From the NCBI RefSeq assembly GCF_900186865.1, contig NZ_LT906480.1, positions 2,684,001-2,748,000 of the forward strand: a stretch of 64,000 nucleotides of DNA, given 5' to 3'. This document shows, in pieces, positions 18,555 to 26,696 of this stretch (its first letter is position 1; each line of letters begins with the position of its first letter). The translations under genes were made by a program, and so were the position numbers. This DNA is from Stenotrophomonas maltophilia (GTDB lineage: Bacteria > Pseudomonadota > Gammaproteobacteria > Xanthomonadales > Xanthomonadaceae). The notes beneath the pieces are model-generated. The model did not search any database. It worked only from the letters and a program-made list of their open reading frames with translations, and was not told the origin of the DNA.

Positions 18555-19091
18555 ATGGCCTCACACCAGTCCCTTGCCTGCGCCTGCGGCCAGGTGCGCC
18601 TGACCGCCACGGGCCAACCCATTGCCACCGTCGAATGCTGCTGCGACAGCTGCCGCAAGGCCGGCGCCATGCTGCAGTCGATGCCCCGAGCACCGGACGT
18701 CCTGGGCCCGCACGGCCAGACGCTCTTCGTAATGCACCGCAAGGATCGCGTCAGCATCGATGCCGGACATGCCATGCTGCGCGCGTTGCGGTTGTCCAGC
18801 AAGGGCGGCAGCCGCCGCGTCGTGGCGGGATGCTGCAATACACCGCTCTTCCTGGAGTTCAGCGGCGGCCACTGGCTGAGCCTCTATGGCCTGTTGTGGC
18901 CGGCATCGGCAAGACCCGCCGTGGAGATGCGGACGATGGTCAGTGATCTTCCTGATCCGTCTGTCCTTCCCGACGATGTGCCGAACCTGGAGACCCGGTC
19001 GTTGCAATTCTACGCCCGCCTGATGAAGGCGTGGATCGCCATGGGCTTCCGCAGCCCGCGCATCGAAGTCGCGGGAGATACCCATGTCTGA
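18555..19091 (+). CDS. Mss4/GFA-like zinc-binding protein (DUF6151-like)
   Basis: A 178-residue protein opening CACGQVRLTATG and then VECCCDSCRKAG, a cysteine arrangement like the zinc-binding GFA/Mss4 fold. A third cysteine pair lies in VVAGCCNTPLF. I recall the DUF6151 family having this layout. The start at 18555 is preferred over an ATG 24 bases upstream because AGGAG at 18541-18545 is correctly spaced for it. The gene overlaps the next by 8 bases. Glutathione-dependent formaldehyde activity is not implied. Confidence 0.72.
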   Translation: MASHQSLACACGQVRLTATGQPIATVECCCDSCRKAGAMLQSMPRAPDVLGPHGQTLFVMHRKDRVSIDAGHAMLRALRLSSKGGSRRVVAGCCNTPLFLEFSGGHWLSLYGLLWPASARPAVEMRTMVSDLPDPSVLPDDVPNLETRSLQFYARLMKAWIAMGFRSPRIEVAGDTHV

Positions 19092-19392
19092 GCCCGAGCG
19101 GATCGAGATCGAGAGCATCACCACGCCCGGGCACATCCAGCGCGTGGATCGGGCCAAGTATCTCGCCATGCGCCACGCCTTGCTGTGGGTCCTGCCTGCG
19201 CAACCGCCCGGCCTGACCGTTGCGCAGGCAAAACAGGCACTGCTGCCACATCTGCCCGCCACCCTGTTCCCGGCAGGTGCCACCGCTGGCTGGTGGTTGA
19301 AGGCCGTGCAGCTGGACCTGGAAGCCAAGGGCGTGATCGAGCGTGTCGCGGGCAAGCCGTTGCGCCTGTTCAAGCACCTCGCGGCCGGCTGA
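19084..19392 (+). CDS. DUF6958-like small protein
   Basis: A 102-residue soluble protein: IESITTPGHIQRVDRAKYLAMRHALLWVLP, then FPAGATAGWWLKAVQLDLEAKGVIER and KPLRLFKHL. I recall this pattern as DUF6958, whose C-terminal half looks like a winged-helix. It overlaps the zinc-binding gene by 8 bases and ends against the convergent regulator gene, with no gap between the stops. Function unknown. Confidence 0.75.
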   Translation: MSEPERIEIESITTPGHIQRVDRAKYLAMRHALLWVLPAQPPGLTVAQAKQALLPHLPATLFPAGATAGWWLKAVQLDLEAKGVIERVAGKPLRLFKHLAAG

Positions 19393-20748
19393 TCAGCGCT
19401 GCGCAGGCAGCTCCAGCCGGTGCTTGCGGCACAGGCGATACACCGTCACCCGCGATATCTGCATCTGCCGCGCACACTCGGAGACGTTGTAGCCGGTCTG
19501 GCGCAGGGTCTGCAGCAGCACATCGCGCTCGGCCTGCCCCCGTGCATCGTGCAGCATCGCCGCCGGCAGGACCGCCGCCGATGCGCCCAGCTCCAGGTCA
19601 CGCTCACTGATCAGCTCGCCTTCGGCCATGATCGCTGCACGCTGCACACGGTTGAGAAGTTCGCGTACGTTGCCGGGCCAGTCGAAGCGCCGCATGGCCT
19701 GTACTGCGGCCGGTGCGAAGCCGCGTGCACGCACGCCGTGGCGCAACCGGAAGCAGCGCAGGAAGTGCTCGCCCAGCAGCTGCACGTCGGCGCCGCGCTC
19801 GCGCAGCGGTGGCATCAACAGGCGCAGCACATTCAGGCGGTAGTAGAGATCGCTGCGGAACCGCCCCTGCGCCACCGCGTGTTCCAGTTCGACGTGGGTC
19901 GCGGCAAGCACACGCACGTCTGCGCGCAGCGGCTGGCTGCTGCCCACGCGCTCGAAGGTTCCCTCCTGCAACACACGCAGCAGACTGGTCTGTGCCTCTG
20001 CCGGCAGATCGCCCACCTCATCAAGAAACACCGTTCCGCCATGGGCCGATTCGAACACGCCGATCTGCCGCTTGTCGGCACCGGTGAACGAGCCACGTTC
20101 GTGGCCGAACAGCTCCGACTGCACCAGGTTGGCCGGAATCGCACCGCAGTTCACTGCAATGAAAGGCCTGCCGGCACGCCCCGACAGCGCATGCAGCGCG
20201 TGTGCGGCCAGTTCCTTGCCGGTACCGGTTTCACCTGTGACCAGCACCGGCAGCTCCACCGGCGCAAACTTGTGCAGCACCGTGCACACCGCATGCAACG
20301 CGGCGCTTTCGCCAATCAGCGCGTGCGGTCCGTGCCCACCGCAGGTTGCGTCGACAGGCGGATCATCCGCGTCGAACTGCTGGCGCATTGCGCAGACCAG
20401 GTCCTGCAGGCCGAACGGCAGCGTGAAGCGCGCGCAGCATCGCTGCAGCAACGGCAGCCAAGCCGGCGATGTGGGTCCGGCACCCGGTGGCAGTACCGCG
20501 AGCCAGGGTAGATGCTGGTGCTGCTCGATCCACGGCGCCAGCAGCTGCAGCGCGACCGCATCGAGATGGCGCAGATCGAGCACGGCGAGCAAACGATCGC
20601 GCCCACGCAGGCCAATCGCCATGGCGGGATCGGGATGGATGCTGCGCACATACCAGCCCGCTGCCGCCAGCGCACTGCGCTCGTTTGCCAGCGGCTCGCC
20701 AAACCAGAGCACGCAACGTGACGTAGAAGCCTCCGGGACCGCTGCCAT
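19393..20748 (-). CDS. Sigma-54-dependent enhancer-binding protein, probable Fap operon activator
   Basis: A 451-residue NtrC-type activator. Residues 10-125 are a degenerate receiver-like domain without a clear phosphoacceptor context, as in VpsR-like proteins. The AAA+ domain (about 143-370) has Walker A GETGTGKE (172-179), the sigma-54 contact loop GSFTGA (219-224, Ser replacing the usual Ala) and Walker B TVFLDEV (239-245). A Fis-type helix-turn-helix ends the protein (NVSECARQMQISRVTVYRLC). It diverges from the amyloid operon, whose promoter matches sigma-54 consensus, so direct activation of fapA-F is strongly suggested. The lack of a normal receiver suggests control by a ligand such as c-di-GMP, which is inference. 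Confidence 0.9.
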   Translation of the reverse strand: MAAVPEASTSRCVLWFGEPLANERSALAAAGWYVRSIHPDPAMAIGLRGRDRLLAVLDLRHLDAVALQLLAPWIEQHQHLPWLAVLPPGAGPTSPAWLPLLQRCCARFTLPFGLQDLVCAMRQQFDADDPPVDATCGGHGPHALIGESAALHAVCTVLHKFAPVELPVLVTGETGTGKELAAHALHALSGRAGRPFIAVNCGAIPANLVQSELFGHERGSFTGADKRQIGVFESAHGGTVFLDEVGDLPAEAQTSLLRVLQEGTFERVGSSQPLRADVRVLAATHVELEHAVAQGRFRSDLYYRLNVLRLLMPPLRERGADVQLLGEHFLRCFRLRHGVRARGFAPAAVQAMRRFDWPGNVRELLNRVQRAAIMAEGELISERDLELGASAAVLPAAMLHDARGQAERDVLLQTLRQTGYNVSECARQMQISRVTVYRLCRKHRLELPAQR

Positions 20749-21144
20749 GCTTCCCCCAGCATCCGGACACCGTCGGCGGACTGTCAGGCAATCACCGGCG
20801 TGCCGCCCCCCGCCGGGACCTCTACGGCCACCGGGATGGCCTTTGTTGGGCGGATCCTAGCGCTTCCCTAAACGGCGGCGCAATGAGCAGTGCGTCAAGA
20901 AATTCCTGACTGAAGCGGCACCGTAGCAGACGGCGACGCCACCTGTAACACCGATGCGACAGTCGCCCGCAGCCCTTGCCCTGCGGTGCCTGGCGCTTCG
21001 AAATCCCGACAATTCCGCGACGTGCTTGTAACAGCATGGCAGCAACCCGGTCAGGTGCTGCACGGTCACCCTGTTGGCGCGTGGGCGCTTCGGAGTTGGC
21101 ACGGTTGATGCGTGGTTCCGCCGCACCCATCGCGGGAGATCGGC
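20749..21144 (+). promoter_or_regulatory. Divergent control region between the sigma-54 activator gene and fapA
   Basis: A 396-base non-coding region. It contains the -24/-12 promoter at 21096-21112, a palindrome GCGAC-A-GTCGC at 20956-20966, and two copies of TGTAACA at 20944-20950 and 21027-21033. The copies are 83 bases apart, close to eight helical turns, with the palindrome between them. The nearer copy lies about 65 bases upstream of the promoter, a normal place for enhancer-binding-protein sites. The assignment to the neighbouring activator is inferred. Confidence 0.5.
21096..21112 (+). promoter_or_regulatory. Sigma-54 (RpoN) promoter of the fap operon
   Basis: TTGGCACGGTTGATGCG matches the -24/-12 consensus YTGGCACGNNNNTTGCW. 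GG (21098-21099) and GC (21110-21111) have exactly the required spacing, and only the TT before GC is replaced by AT. A transcript would start near 21123, about 22 bases before the fapA ATG, with GGGAG in the leader as ribosome site. The adjacent divergent gene encodes the matching type of activator. Confidence 0.8.
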
Positions 21145-21675
21145 ATGGACGGCACCACCCTGACTCGCGGCCTGGCCGCAGCGCTGGCAATAGCCCTGCT
21201 GTCGGTTGGCACCGACGCGTCCGCGTCGGGCGCCCGCCAGGGCGTGAAGGCACAACCGGGCGAAATCGTCCTGTTGCGGGACGTCTCCGCGCGGCCGGCC
21301 TATCGCATGGCACCACCGGGCATGGCGCTGATTGCCGACCCGAAGCCGCAGCGCGAGATCGCCGCCGCATTGGGGGTCGGCGGCACGACGACCGGCATGG
21401 ACGAGTTGAGCGATGAGGACTATGCCGGCATGGGCGCCGGCCAGGCCGCGTCCATCGCGGCGCCGGGCGGAACCACCGTTGAACGGGTCACCCAGCAGGC
21501 CTTGGGCGGCGCGCTGGGCCGCAGTGGCGACGGCATGGTCGGCAGCAGCCTGGGGGGCGCCATGAGTGGGCCGCTCGGTGCGGTCGGCAGCAGCACCCGC
21601 GGTATCGCCGATACCGTGCGCGGCGCACTGGCCCAGTTCCCGCTGCAGGGCACGGCCCCGGCAGGTGGAAAATGA
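21145..21675 (+). CDS. fapA: Fap amyloid system protein FapA
   Basis: A 176-residue exported protein. The start at 21145 follows CGGGAGA and gives a signal peptide (LTRGLAAALAIALLSVG) ending near ASAS. The rest is low complexity and Gly/Ala-rich in the C-terminal half (TTVERVTQQALGGALGRSGDG, then GSSLGGAMSGPLG). The match to FapA is by position, size, signal peptide and composition, since FapA sequences vary. In Pseudomonas FapA is a periplasmic chaperone-like protein that controls FapB/FapC fibre composition. It overlaps fapB by 4 bases and is first in the operon. Confidence 0.75.
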   Translation: MDGTTLTRGLAAALAIALLSVGTDASASGARQGVKAQPGEIVLLRDVSARPAYRMAPPGMALIADPKPQREIAAALGVGGTTTGMDELSDEDYAGMGAGQAASIAAPGGTTVERVTQQALGGALGRSGDGMVGSSLGGAMSGPLGAVGSSTRGIADTVRGALAQFPLQGTAPAGGK

Positions 21676-22289
21676 AGCCCCTGCACGGCGTGCTTCTGCT
21701 GCTCGCTACCGCGCCCTCGGCGACCCGGGCCGATGACTACAGCGGCATGCTCGCCTATCTCGACGTGGCCCGGATCGACGGCCACGCACTGGCCGGGGCG
21801 AATGGCGCCATCGCCGTGAACCAGGCCGCCGGCGACCTCAACGTGCAGGCCAACCTGCGGGGTATCGCCAAGGGCGATCGCGCTGACGTAGCGATCAATG
21901 CGCGGCAACTGCAGCAGGGCAACCGCGTGCTGTCCGGGCCGCTGCAGGCCACTGCATTCATTGGCGGTGACGCACTGGCCGGTGCCAGTGGCATCGCATC
22001 CATCAACCAGGCCAGCGGCATCGCAAACACGACGCTCAACGTCGTCAGCGCAACGCTGGCCCGACAGGGCATACGCGAAACCGACGATACGGCCTTGGCC
22101 GCCGAGGGTTCCGCGTTGGCAGGGGGGCGGGACGACACCGGTCGCGGCGTCGCGACGGGCACCCGCAGCGCCGGTGTAGCCAGCACCGCGCTGCGGGGAT
22201 TCGACGGGGTCCTGCAACTCAATCAGATCGCGGGCAACGGCAACGACACGGCCAACGTACTGGGCCTGGTCGTGCAGGACCGCCCGTGA
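21672..22289 (+). CDS. fapB: Fap amyloid minor subunit FapB
   Basis: A 205-residue exported protein with three imperfect amyloid repeats: GANGAIAVNQAAGDLNVQAN (42-61), GASGIASINQASGIANTTLN (104-123) and GFDGVLQLNQIAGNGNDTAN (about 176-195). Each has the hydrophobic-Asn-Gln-Ala-x-Gly core of FapB/FapC. Linkers separate the repeats, as in Pseudomonas FapB, a minor fibre component and nucleator. No cysteine is present, although Pseudomonas FapB and FapC end with a CxxC motif. Start and signal peptide: MKPLHGVLLLLATAPSATRA. Confidence 0.85.
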   Translation: MKPLHGVLLLLATAPSATRADDYSGMLAYLDVARIDGHALAGANGAIAVNQAAGDLNVQANLRGIAKGDRADVAINARQLQQGNRVLSGPLQATAFIGGDALAGASGIASINQASGIANTTLNVVSATLARQGIRETDDTALAAEGSALAGGRDDTGRGVATGTRSAGVASTALRGFDGVLQLNQIAGNGNDTANVLGLVVQDRP

Positions 22290-22332
22290 CAACCACCCAA
22301 CCGATGCACCACCTGATGAGAGAGAGGGCACC

Positions 22333-23649
22333 ATGAAAGCGACCGTCAAACAGACCATGCTCGCCATGGCGATTGCCACTGCCTCGACCGCCGCTGCGGC
22401 CAATGGCTGGGACAACCAGAACGCCAACGCGAACATCAACCACAACCACACCGTCAGCGAAACCCGCAACGATACGCACAACCACACCGACAACGACGTG
22501 CGCAACCGCACCGTCAACGTCAATGTGCAGAAGCACAGCAACATCCAGGCCGACGAACGCAAGGAGAAGAACAACCACGGCGTCGACGTGAACCTGGAGA
22601 AGGACCTGCGGCTGAGCACCGACATCAATTTCTCCGGCGATCCGAACATCACCGGCGACATCGACCTCGACTCGGCGGCCATTGCCGTGATCGACAACCG
22701 CCAGTCGATCAGCAACAACGCCACCAGCAACAGCCTGGTCACCAACAGTGCGTCCATCGGTGACAGCGTGGGTGCCGGCGCATCGGGCAATCTCGGCTTC
22801 AACGTGGTCTCCGGCGACAACAATGCCCAGGACAATGCCGCGTCGTTGTCCGCTGCCGATGCGTCCTTCAGCTTCGGCATGGCTGACGCCGAGGTGTTCG
22901 TCAACCAGGCCGGCTTCGGCAACGCGACCATGAACTCCGGCGTCACCAACGCCGCAGGTCTTGGTGGCAACGCTTTCGGCGGCGCGTCCGGCAACATCGG
23001 CGTGAACATCGCCTCGGGCAACAACAACGAGCAGAAGAACGCGCTCGCGGCCTCGGTCGCGACCACCGCGGTGGCCCAGTCGAGCATCAGCTCCAACCAG
23101 GTCTCCACCGGCAACACGGTCAGCAACGCCGGCTTCGTGCAGTCCTACACCGATACCGTGCAGGTCGGCATGCGTGGCGGCGTCAGTGGCCTGACCCTGG
23201 CCTATGGCGCGGGCACCTACCGCGGTACCGGCAACGCCTACCAGATGGCCAACTACTACCTGGATACGTGGAGTGGCGAGCTGCCACACCCGGGTGGCAA
23301 CAGCACCGGCCACATCGACCTGGACAACCAGATCCAGAACGCCACGATGAACCCCAACCGGCCGGGGGTGGGCGGCCTGGGCTTCGATACGCGTGAGAGT
23401 GGCACCAGCCAGTTCGTCGAACTGGGCGTGGCCGACCTGTATGCCAGCCTCAGCGGCACGGTCAGCACCACGCGCTGGGTGAACGTCAACGCCACCAACA
23501 CCTCGGCATTGTCCGGCAGCGCCTTCTCCGGCGCCTCCGGCAACATCGGCGTGAACGTGGCTGCAGGCACCGGCAACCTGCAGGCCAACAGCCTGGCCCT
23601 GGCAGTCGCCCAGCCCAGCACCGGCGGCGGCGGTGGCAACGGCGAGTAA
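22333..23649 (+). CDS. fapC: Fap amyloid major subunit FapC
   Basis: A 438-residue exported fibre subunit. After the signal peptide (MKATVKQTMLAMAIATASTAAAA) comes a segment very rich in Asn, His and Thr (about residues 25-82), with NINHNHTVSETRNDTHNH as an example. Three amyloid repeats follow at 149-170 (GASGNLGFNVVSGDNNAQDN), 217-238 (GASGNIGVNIASGNNNEQKN) and about 400-421 (GASGNIGVNVAAGTGNLQAN). They are joined by one short and one very long linker (about 160 residues). The protein ends in a GGGGGNGE tail with no cysteine. The ribosome site AGAGAG is well placed. The polymer is expected to strengthen biofilm matrix. Its length and His/Asn-rich N terminus differ from typical Pseudomonas FapC. 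Confidence 0.9.
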   Translation: MKATVKQTMLAMAIATASTAAAANGWDNQNANANINHNHTVSETRNDTHNHTDNDVRNRTVNVNVQKHSNIQADERKEKNNHGVDVNLEKDLRLSTDINFSGDPNITGDIDLDSAAIAVIDNRQSISNNATSNSLVTNSASIGDSVGAGASGNLGFNVVSGDNNAQDNAASLSAADASFSFGMADAEVFVNQAGFGNATMNSGVTNAAGLGGNAFGGASGNIGVNIASGNNNEQKNALAASVATTAVAQSSISSNQVSTGNTVSNAGFVQSYTDTVQVGMRGGVSGLTLAYGAGTYRGTGNAYQMANYYLDTWSGELPHPGGNSTGHIDLDNQIQNATMNPNRPGVGGLGFDTRESGTSQFVELGVADLYASLSGTVSTTRWVNVNATNTSALSGSAFSGASGNIGVNVAAGTGNLQANSLALAVAQPSTGGGGGNGE

Positions 23650-23687
23650 GCGCAACACCCCGGCCGTCCGCCAATGGCCGGGTTCCC

Positions 23688-23728
23688 GGGAGCCCCTGTC
23701 CCTCCTCCCCCTTGGGGCAGGGGCTCCC
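23688..23728 (+). promoter_or_regulatory. Strong intercistronic hairpin between fapC and fapD
   Basis: GGGAGCCCCTG (23688-23698) and CAGGGGCTCCC (23718-23728) pair perfectly over 11 bp, with a 19-base loop that can extend by CCCC/GGGG pairing. It lies 38 bases after the fapC stop and 20 bases before fapD, with no U-tract. It is likely to stabilise upstream fapABC mRNA or partly terminate, so that subunits exceed secretion proteins. Confidence 0.6.
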
Positions 23729-23748
23729 CCCTGCTGCCGGAGACCGTG

Positions 23749-24453
23749 ATGATCCGTTGCCGTCTTTCGATGTGCCTGCTGGCCTGCCTGTTGCTGCTGG
23801 CCACTGTTGCTGCGTGGGCGGGCGACGTGCGCTTCAGTGGCGTACTGCCCAATGGAGCGCTGCTGCAGCAGAAGGTGGAGAGCATGCAGGAGCGGCGCTA
23901 CCGCAACGTGGTACGCCAGCACACCGACTACAGCTGCGGGGCTGCGGCGCTGGCGACCATCCTTCGCCACGCCTACCACCTGCAGACCGACGAGGCGACG
24001 GTGATTGAAGGGATGATGGGGGTGTCCGATCCAGCGCTGGTGGCCGAACGCGGCTTCTCCCTGCTCGACATCAAGCGCTACGTGGAATCGCTGGGCATGC
24101 GTGGCCGGGGCTACCGCATCGATGAAACACGACTGCGCACCCTTCGCGTGCCGGGACTGGTGCTGATGGACGTGCGCGGTTTCCGCCATTTCGTGGTGCT
24201 CAAGCAGGTGCGCAACGGCATCGTGGAAGTGGCTGACCCGATCCTCGGCAACCGCAGCCTGGCGCTGCCGGAGTTCCTGGCCGCCTGGCCATCGCGCGCG
24301 GTCTTCGTGGTGATCGGCAGCGACTTCGATCGCAACACCGCTCTTCTGCAACCCAGCGAACGGCCCAGTGCCCGCGCGCTCTTCGCGCGGCAAGGGCCGA
24401 TCACCGATGCCGAACTGGTGGACTTCGGCTTCAGCCACGCCGACCTGTTCTGA
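23749..24453 (+). CDS. fapD: FapD, C39-type peptidase-like protein of the amyloid system
   Basis: A 234-residue exported protein with a C39 peptidase fold. Cys63 is in HTDYSCGAAALATILRHAY, His147 in VRGFRHFVVLK and Asp163 in VADPILGN, giving a complete Cys-His-Asp triad. The start at 23749 begins the signal sequence MIRCRLSMCLLACLLLLATV; a longer frame upstream would translate the intercistronic hairpin. In Pseudomonas FapD is a periplasmic protease-like component needed for fibre export. Context between fapC and fapE and family motifs agree. Confidence 0.9.
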   Translation: MIRCRLSMCLLACLLLLATVAAWAGDVRFSGVLPNGALLQQKVESMQERRYRNVVRQHTDYSCGAAALATILRHAYHLQTDEATVIEGMMGVSDPALVAERGFSLLDIKRYVESLGMRGRGYRIDETRLRTLRVPGLVLMDVRGFRHFVVLKQVRNGIVEVADPILGNRSLALPEFLAAWPSRAVFVVIGSDFDRNTALLQPSERPSARALFARQGPITDAELVDFGFSHADLF

Positions 24454-24465
24454 GGAGGTATGACC

Positions 24466-25215
24466 ATGTTCCGCCAACACGTATGGATGGCTCTGCTGCT
24501 GATGGCCCCTGCCCTGCCCCTGCAGGCCGCCGACGGCAGGACCGGGCGTGGCCTCACGGAAATCCCCGATCCGGAGCTGAGCCTGATGCGGGGGCGCTAC
24601 ACCGTGGGCGGCAACAACGTCGCCTGGTTCGGGGTCACCATGGTGTCGCAGTGGCAGGCCAGCAACGGCACGACCCTGCAGGGCGGCCTGACCCTGGGCA
24701 TGGACTTCCGTGGCGGTGGCGCGCCGAAACTCAGCTTCCAGCCCAGCGTGCATGTCACGGCAGCCGATGCGCCGCTGCCCGATACCCACGGACGCAGCAT
24801 CGACAGCAGCGGCCTGGCCAACGCCAGCGGCCTGGTGCAAAGCGTGCAGGTGGCCGGCGATGGCAATCTCGCGCGCAACGTCACCACGCTGACGGTTCGC
24901 GAGGGTGGCGTGCCGGCGGCTCTTTCTGATGGCGCAGGCAATGTCAGTGCGCAGCAGGGCGGCGCCAGCGCGACGGCGGTGCTGGAAGGCAACCAGGCAC
25001 GCCTGCTGCTGCAGGTGGACGGCCAGGGACTGGTACAGCAGTGGATCCGCAATGGCAGCGTCGGCCAGGGCATCGCCCTCGCCGGTGACGGCCAGATCGC
25101 CAGCAACCAGTTGCGGCTGGAGCTGGTGCGCAACGCCGTGGGCGGCAATCTGCCGTTGAGCCAGAACGTGGCCCAGGCGATTGCGTTGAACCGCGGCATG
25201 GGGCCGGGCCAGTAG
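24466..25215 (+). CDS. fapE: FapE, extracellular component of the amyloid system
   Basis: A 249-residue exported protein (signal peptide MFRQHVWMALLLMAPALPLQA). The mature start LTEIPDPELSLMRGRYTVGGNNVAWFGVTM resembles FapE openings. GLVQSVQVAGDGNLARN and GQGIALAGDGQIASNQL suggest fapB/C-like repeat relics. Two ATGs lie six bases apart; the second (24466) is preferred because GAGGAGGT abuts the first. FapE is secreted with FapC fibres in Pseudomonas, and its exact role is unsettled. Confidence 0.85.
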   Translation: MFRQHVWMALLLMAPALPLQAADGRTGRGLTEIPDPELSLMRGRYTVGGNNVAWFGVTMVSQWQASNGTTLQGGLTLGMDFRGGGAPKLSFQPSVHVTAADAPLPDTHGRSIDSSGLANASGLVQSVQVAGDGNLARNVTTLTVREGGVPAALSDGAGNVSAQQGGASATAVLEGNQARLLLQVDGQGLVQQWIRNGSVGQGIALAGDGQIASNQLRLELVRNAVGGNLPLSQNVAQAIALNRGMGPGQ

Positions 25216-25261
25216 CAGCGCCTGGCATTGGGGGAAACGCTCCACAACGCAGGACACGATC

Positions 25262-26554
25262 ATGCACACCCTGATGAGGATCACTCCGTTGGCGCTGGCG
25301 GCGCTGGCGGGCACCGCCCTCGCCGCACCGACGACGCCGGACGATGGCGCTGACGTGCAGGCCCTGGCCAACCAGCTGGAACAGCTGAAGGCCAACTACG
25401 CACAGGAAGTGCGGCGGTTGCGCGAACTGGACATGCAGGTGCAGGCCATGCAGGCGCGCCTGGGCGGGCGGGTTGGCCCAGCCTCGACCCCGCCGGCCTC
25501 GCCATTGGCGCAGGCGGCGGCCGCCGCGGTTCCACCGAGCAGCGAGGGTTACGCCAGTACCGCCGCAGAAGCACAACAGGCCAGGCAGGAGTCGCGGCGC
25601 AGCGTGGACGATGTGAAGCAGCAGCAATCGGCCCTGTTCTCGCGTCGTTTCACCATCGAGAACAGCCTCACCTACGCACGCTACGACCGCAAGCAGCTCA
25701 CCCTCAACGGCTTCCTCGCGTTGGACGCCATCTTCCTCGGCAATATCGCCATCGAGAACGTGGAGTCCGACTCGCTGACCTACAACGTGGCGGCCCGCTG
25801 GGGCGTCAGCCCGAACCTGACGCTCAACCTGGATGTGCCCTACCTGGCGGGGCGCACCGTGTACCAGAAAGGCGGCGCCGGCGGTGCAGCAGCCGCCATC
25901 GCGCAGGAGCAGACCAACGGCAACGGCCTGGGCGACATTGGCCTGAGCGCGAACTACCGGCTGTTCGGCGAACGCGGCTGGCGCCCGGAGACCGTGCTCA
26001 CGGCCGGCGTCACCGCCCCCACCGGGCGCGCACCCTACGGCCTGGACTGGAAGGTGATCGAGCGCGATGACGATGACTACATCCGCTTCGCCGTGCCGCG
26101 CGAGCAGCCCACCGGCAACGGCGTATGGCAGGCCAACCTCGGCCTGTCGATGGTGAAGACCGCCGACCCGGCCATCCTGTTCGCCAATATCGGCTATGTG
26201 CACTCCATCCCGCGCGGATTCAACGACATCGACAGCAATCCGGACACGGTCAATCCGGGCGACGTGAAGCTGGGTGGCTCGGTGTACTTCGGCGCAGGCG
26301 TGGCCTTTGCGTTCAACGAGCGGACCAGCCTGAGCCTGTCCTTCAGTGACCGCACCAGCGCCCGCGCCTCCACCCGCTTCCAGGGCGGCAAGTGGATGAA
26401 GGTGATCGGCAGTGATGCCAATGCGGCATCCCTGAACCTGGGCGTGACTTATGCGTTGAACCAGCACACCACGCTGGTGACGCTGCTGGGCATCGGGCTG
26501 ACCCCGGATGCGCCGGACTTCACGTTGGCGTTCAAGATTCCGTACATGTTGTAG
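25262..26554 (+). CDS. fapF: FapF, outer-membrane amyloid secretion pore
   Basis: A 430-residue outer-membrane protein. After the signal peptide comes a heptad-rich helix (about residues 28-70: VQALANQLEQLKANYAQEVRRLRELD). A flexible linker with Pro/Ala and QQARQESRRSVDDVKQQQSALF precedes a C-terminal beta-barrel from about residue 130 with alternating aromatic strands, closing in FTLAFKIPYML. This agrees with the known FapF design: periplasmic trimeric coiled coil, plug helix and 12-strand barrel. It completes a full fapA-F set in canonical order. Confidence 0.92.
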   Translation: MHTLMRITPLALAALAGTALAAPTTPDDGADVQALANQLEQLKANYAQEVRRLRELDMQVQAMQARLGGRVGPASTPPASPLAQAAAAAVPPSSEGYASTAAEAQQARQESRRSVDDVKQQQSALFSRRFTIENSLTYARYDRKQLTLNGFLALDAIFLGNIAIENVESDSLTYNVAARWGVSPNLTLNLDVPYLAGRTVYQKGGAGGAAAAIAQEQTNGNGLGDIGLSANYRLFGERGWRPETVLTAGVTAPTGRAPYGLDWKVIERDDDDYIRFAVPREQPTGNGVWQANLGLSMVKTADPAILFANIGYVHSIPRGFNDIDSNPDTVNPGDVKLGGSVYFGAGVAFAFNERTSLSLSFSDRTSARASTRFQGGKWMKVIGSDANAASLNLGVTYALNQHTTLVTLLGIGLTPDAPDFTLAFKIPYML

Positions 26555-26655
26555 CAACAGCGCCAGGCACGACGCTGCGCCGTGCATCGGCATGGCCCGG
26601 ATTCATCTTCCGGCACCACAGCGGTCCCTGCCCGCTGCTATATTCAGTCCAGCTC

Positions 26656-26674
26656 GGCAGGCACGGTGCCTGCC
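26656..26674 (+). promoter_or_regulatory. Perfect palindrome in the leader of the SPFH cassette
   Basis: GGCAGGCAC-G-GTGCCTGCC is a 19-base perfect inverted repeat. It lies 12 bases downstream of a TATATT box (26639-26644) that could be a -10 element, and 23 bases before the SPFH start. The location over or just past the likely transcript start suits a repressor operator or a 5' hairpin. No regulator gene is adjacent. Confidence 0.45.
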
Positions 26675-26696
26675 CTCGAATCACAGGGAGTTGGAC

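Noticed and set aside
22219..25395. A very long open frame (over 1000 codons) on the minus strand opposite fapC-fapE
   Set aside because: High-GC DNA makes long antisense frames common. It has no ribosome site or domains and mirrors the codon pattern of the Fap genes, which are supported by motifs.
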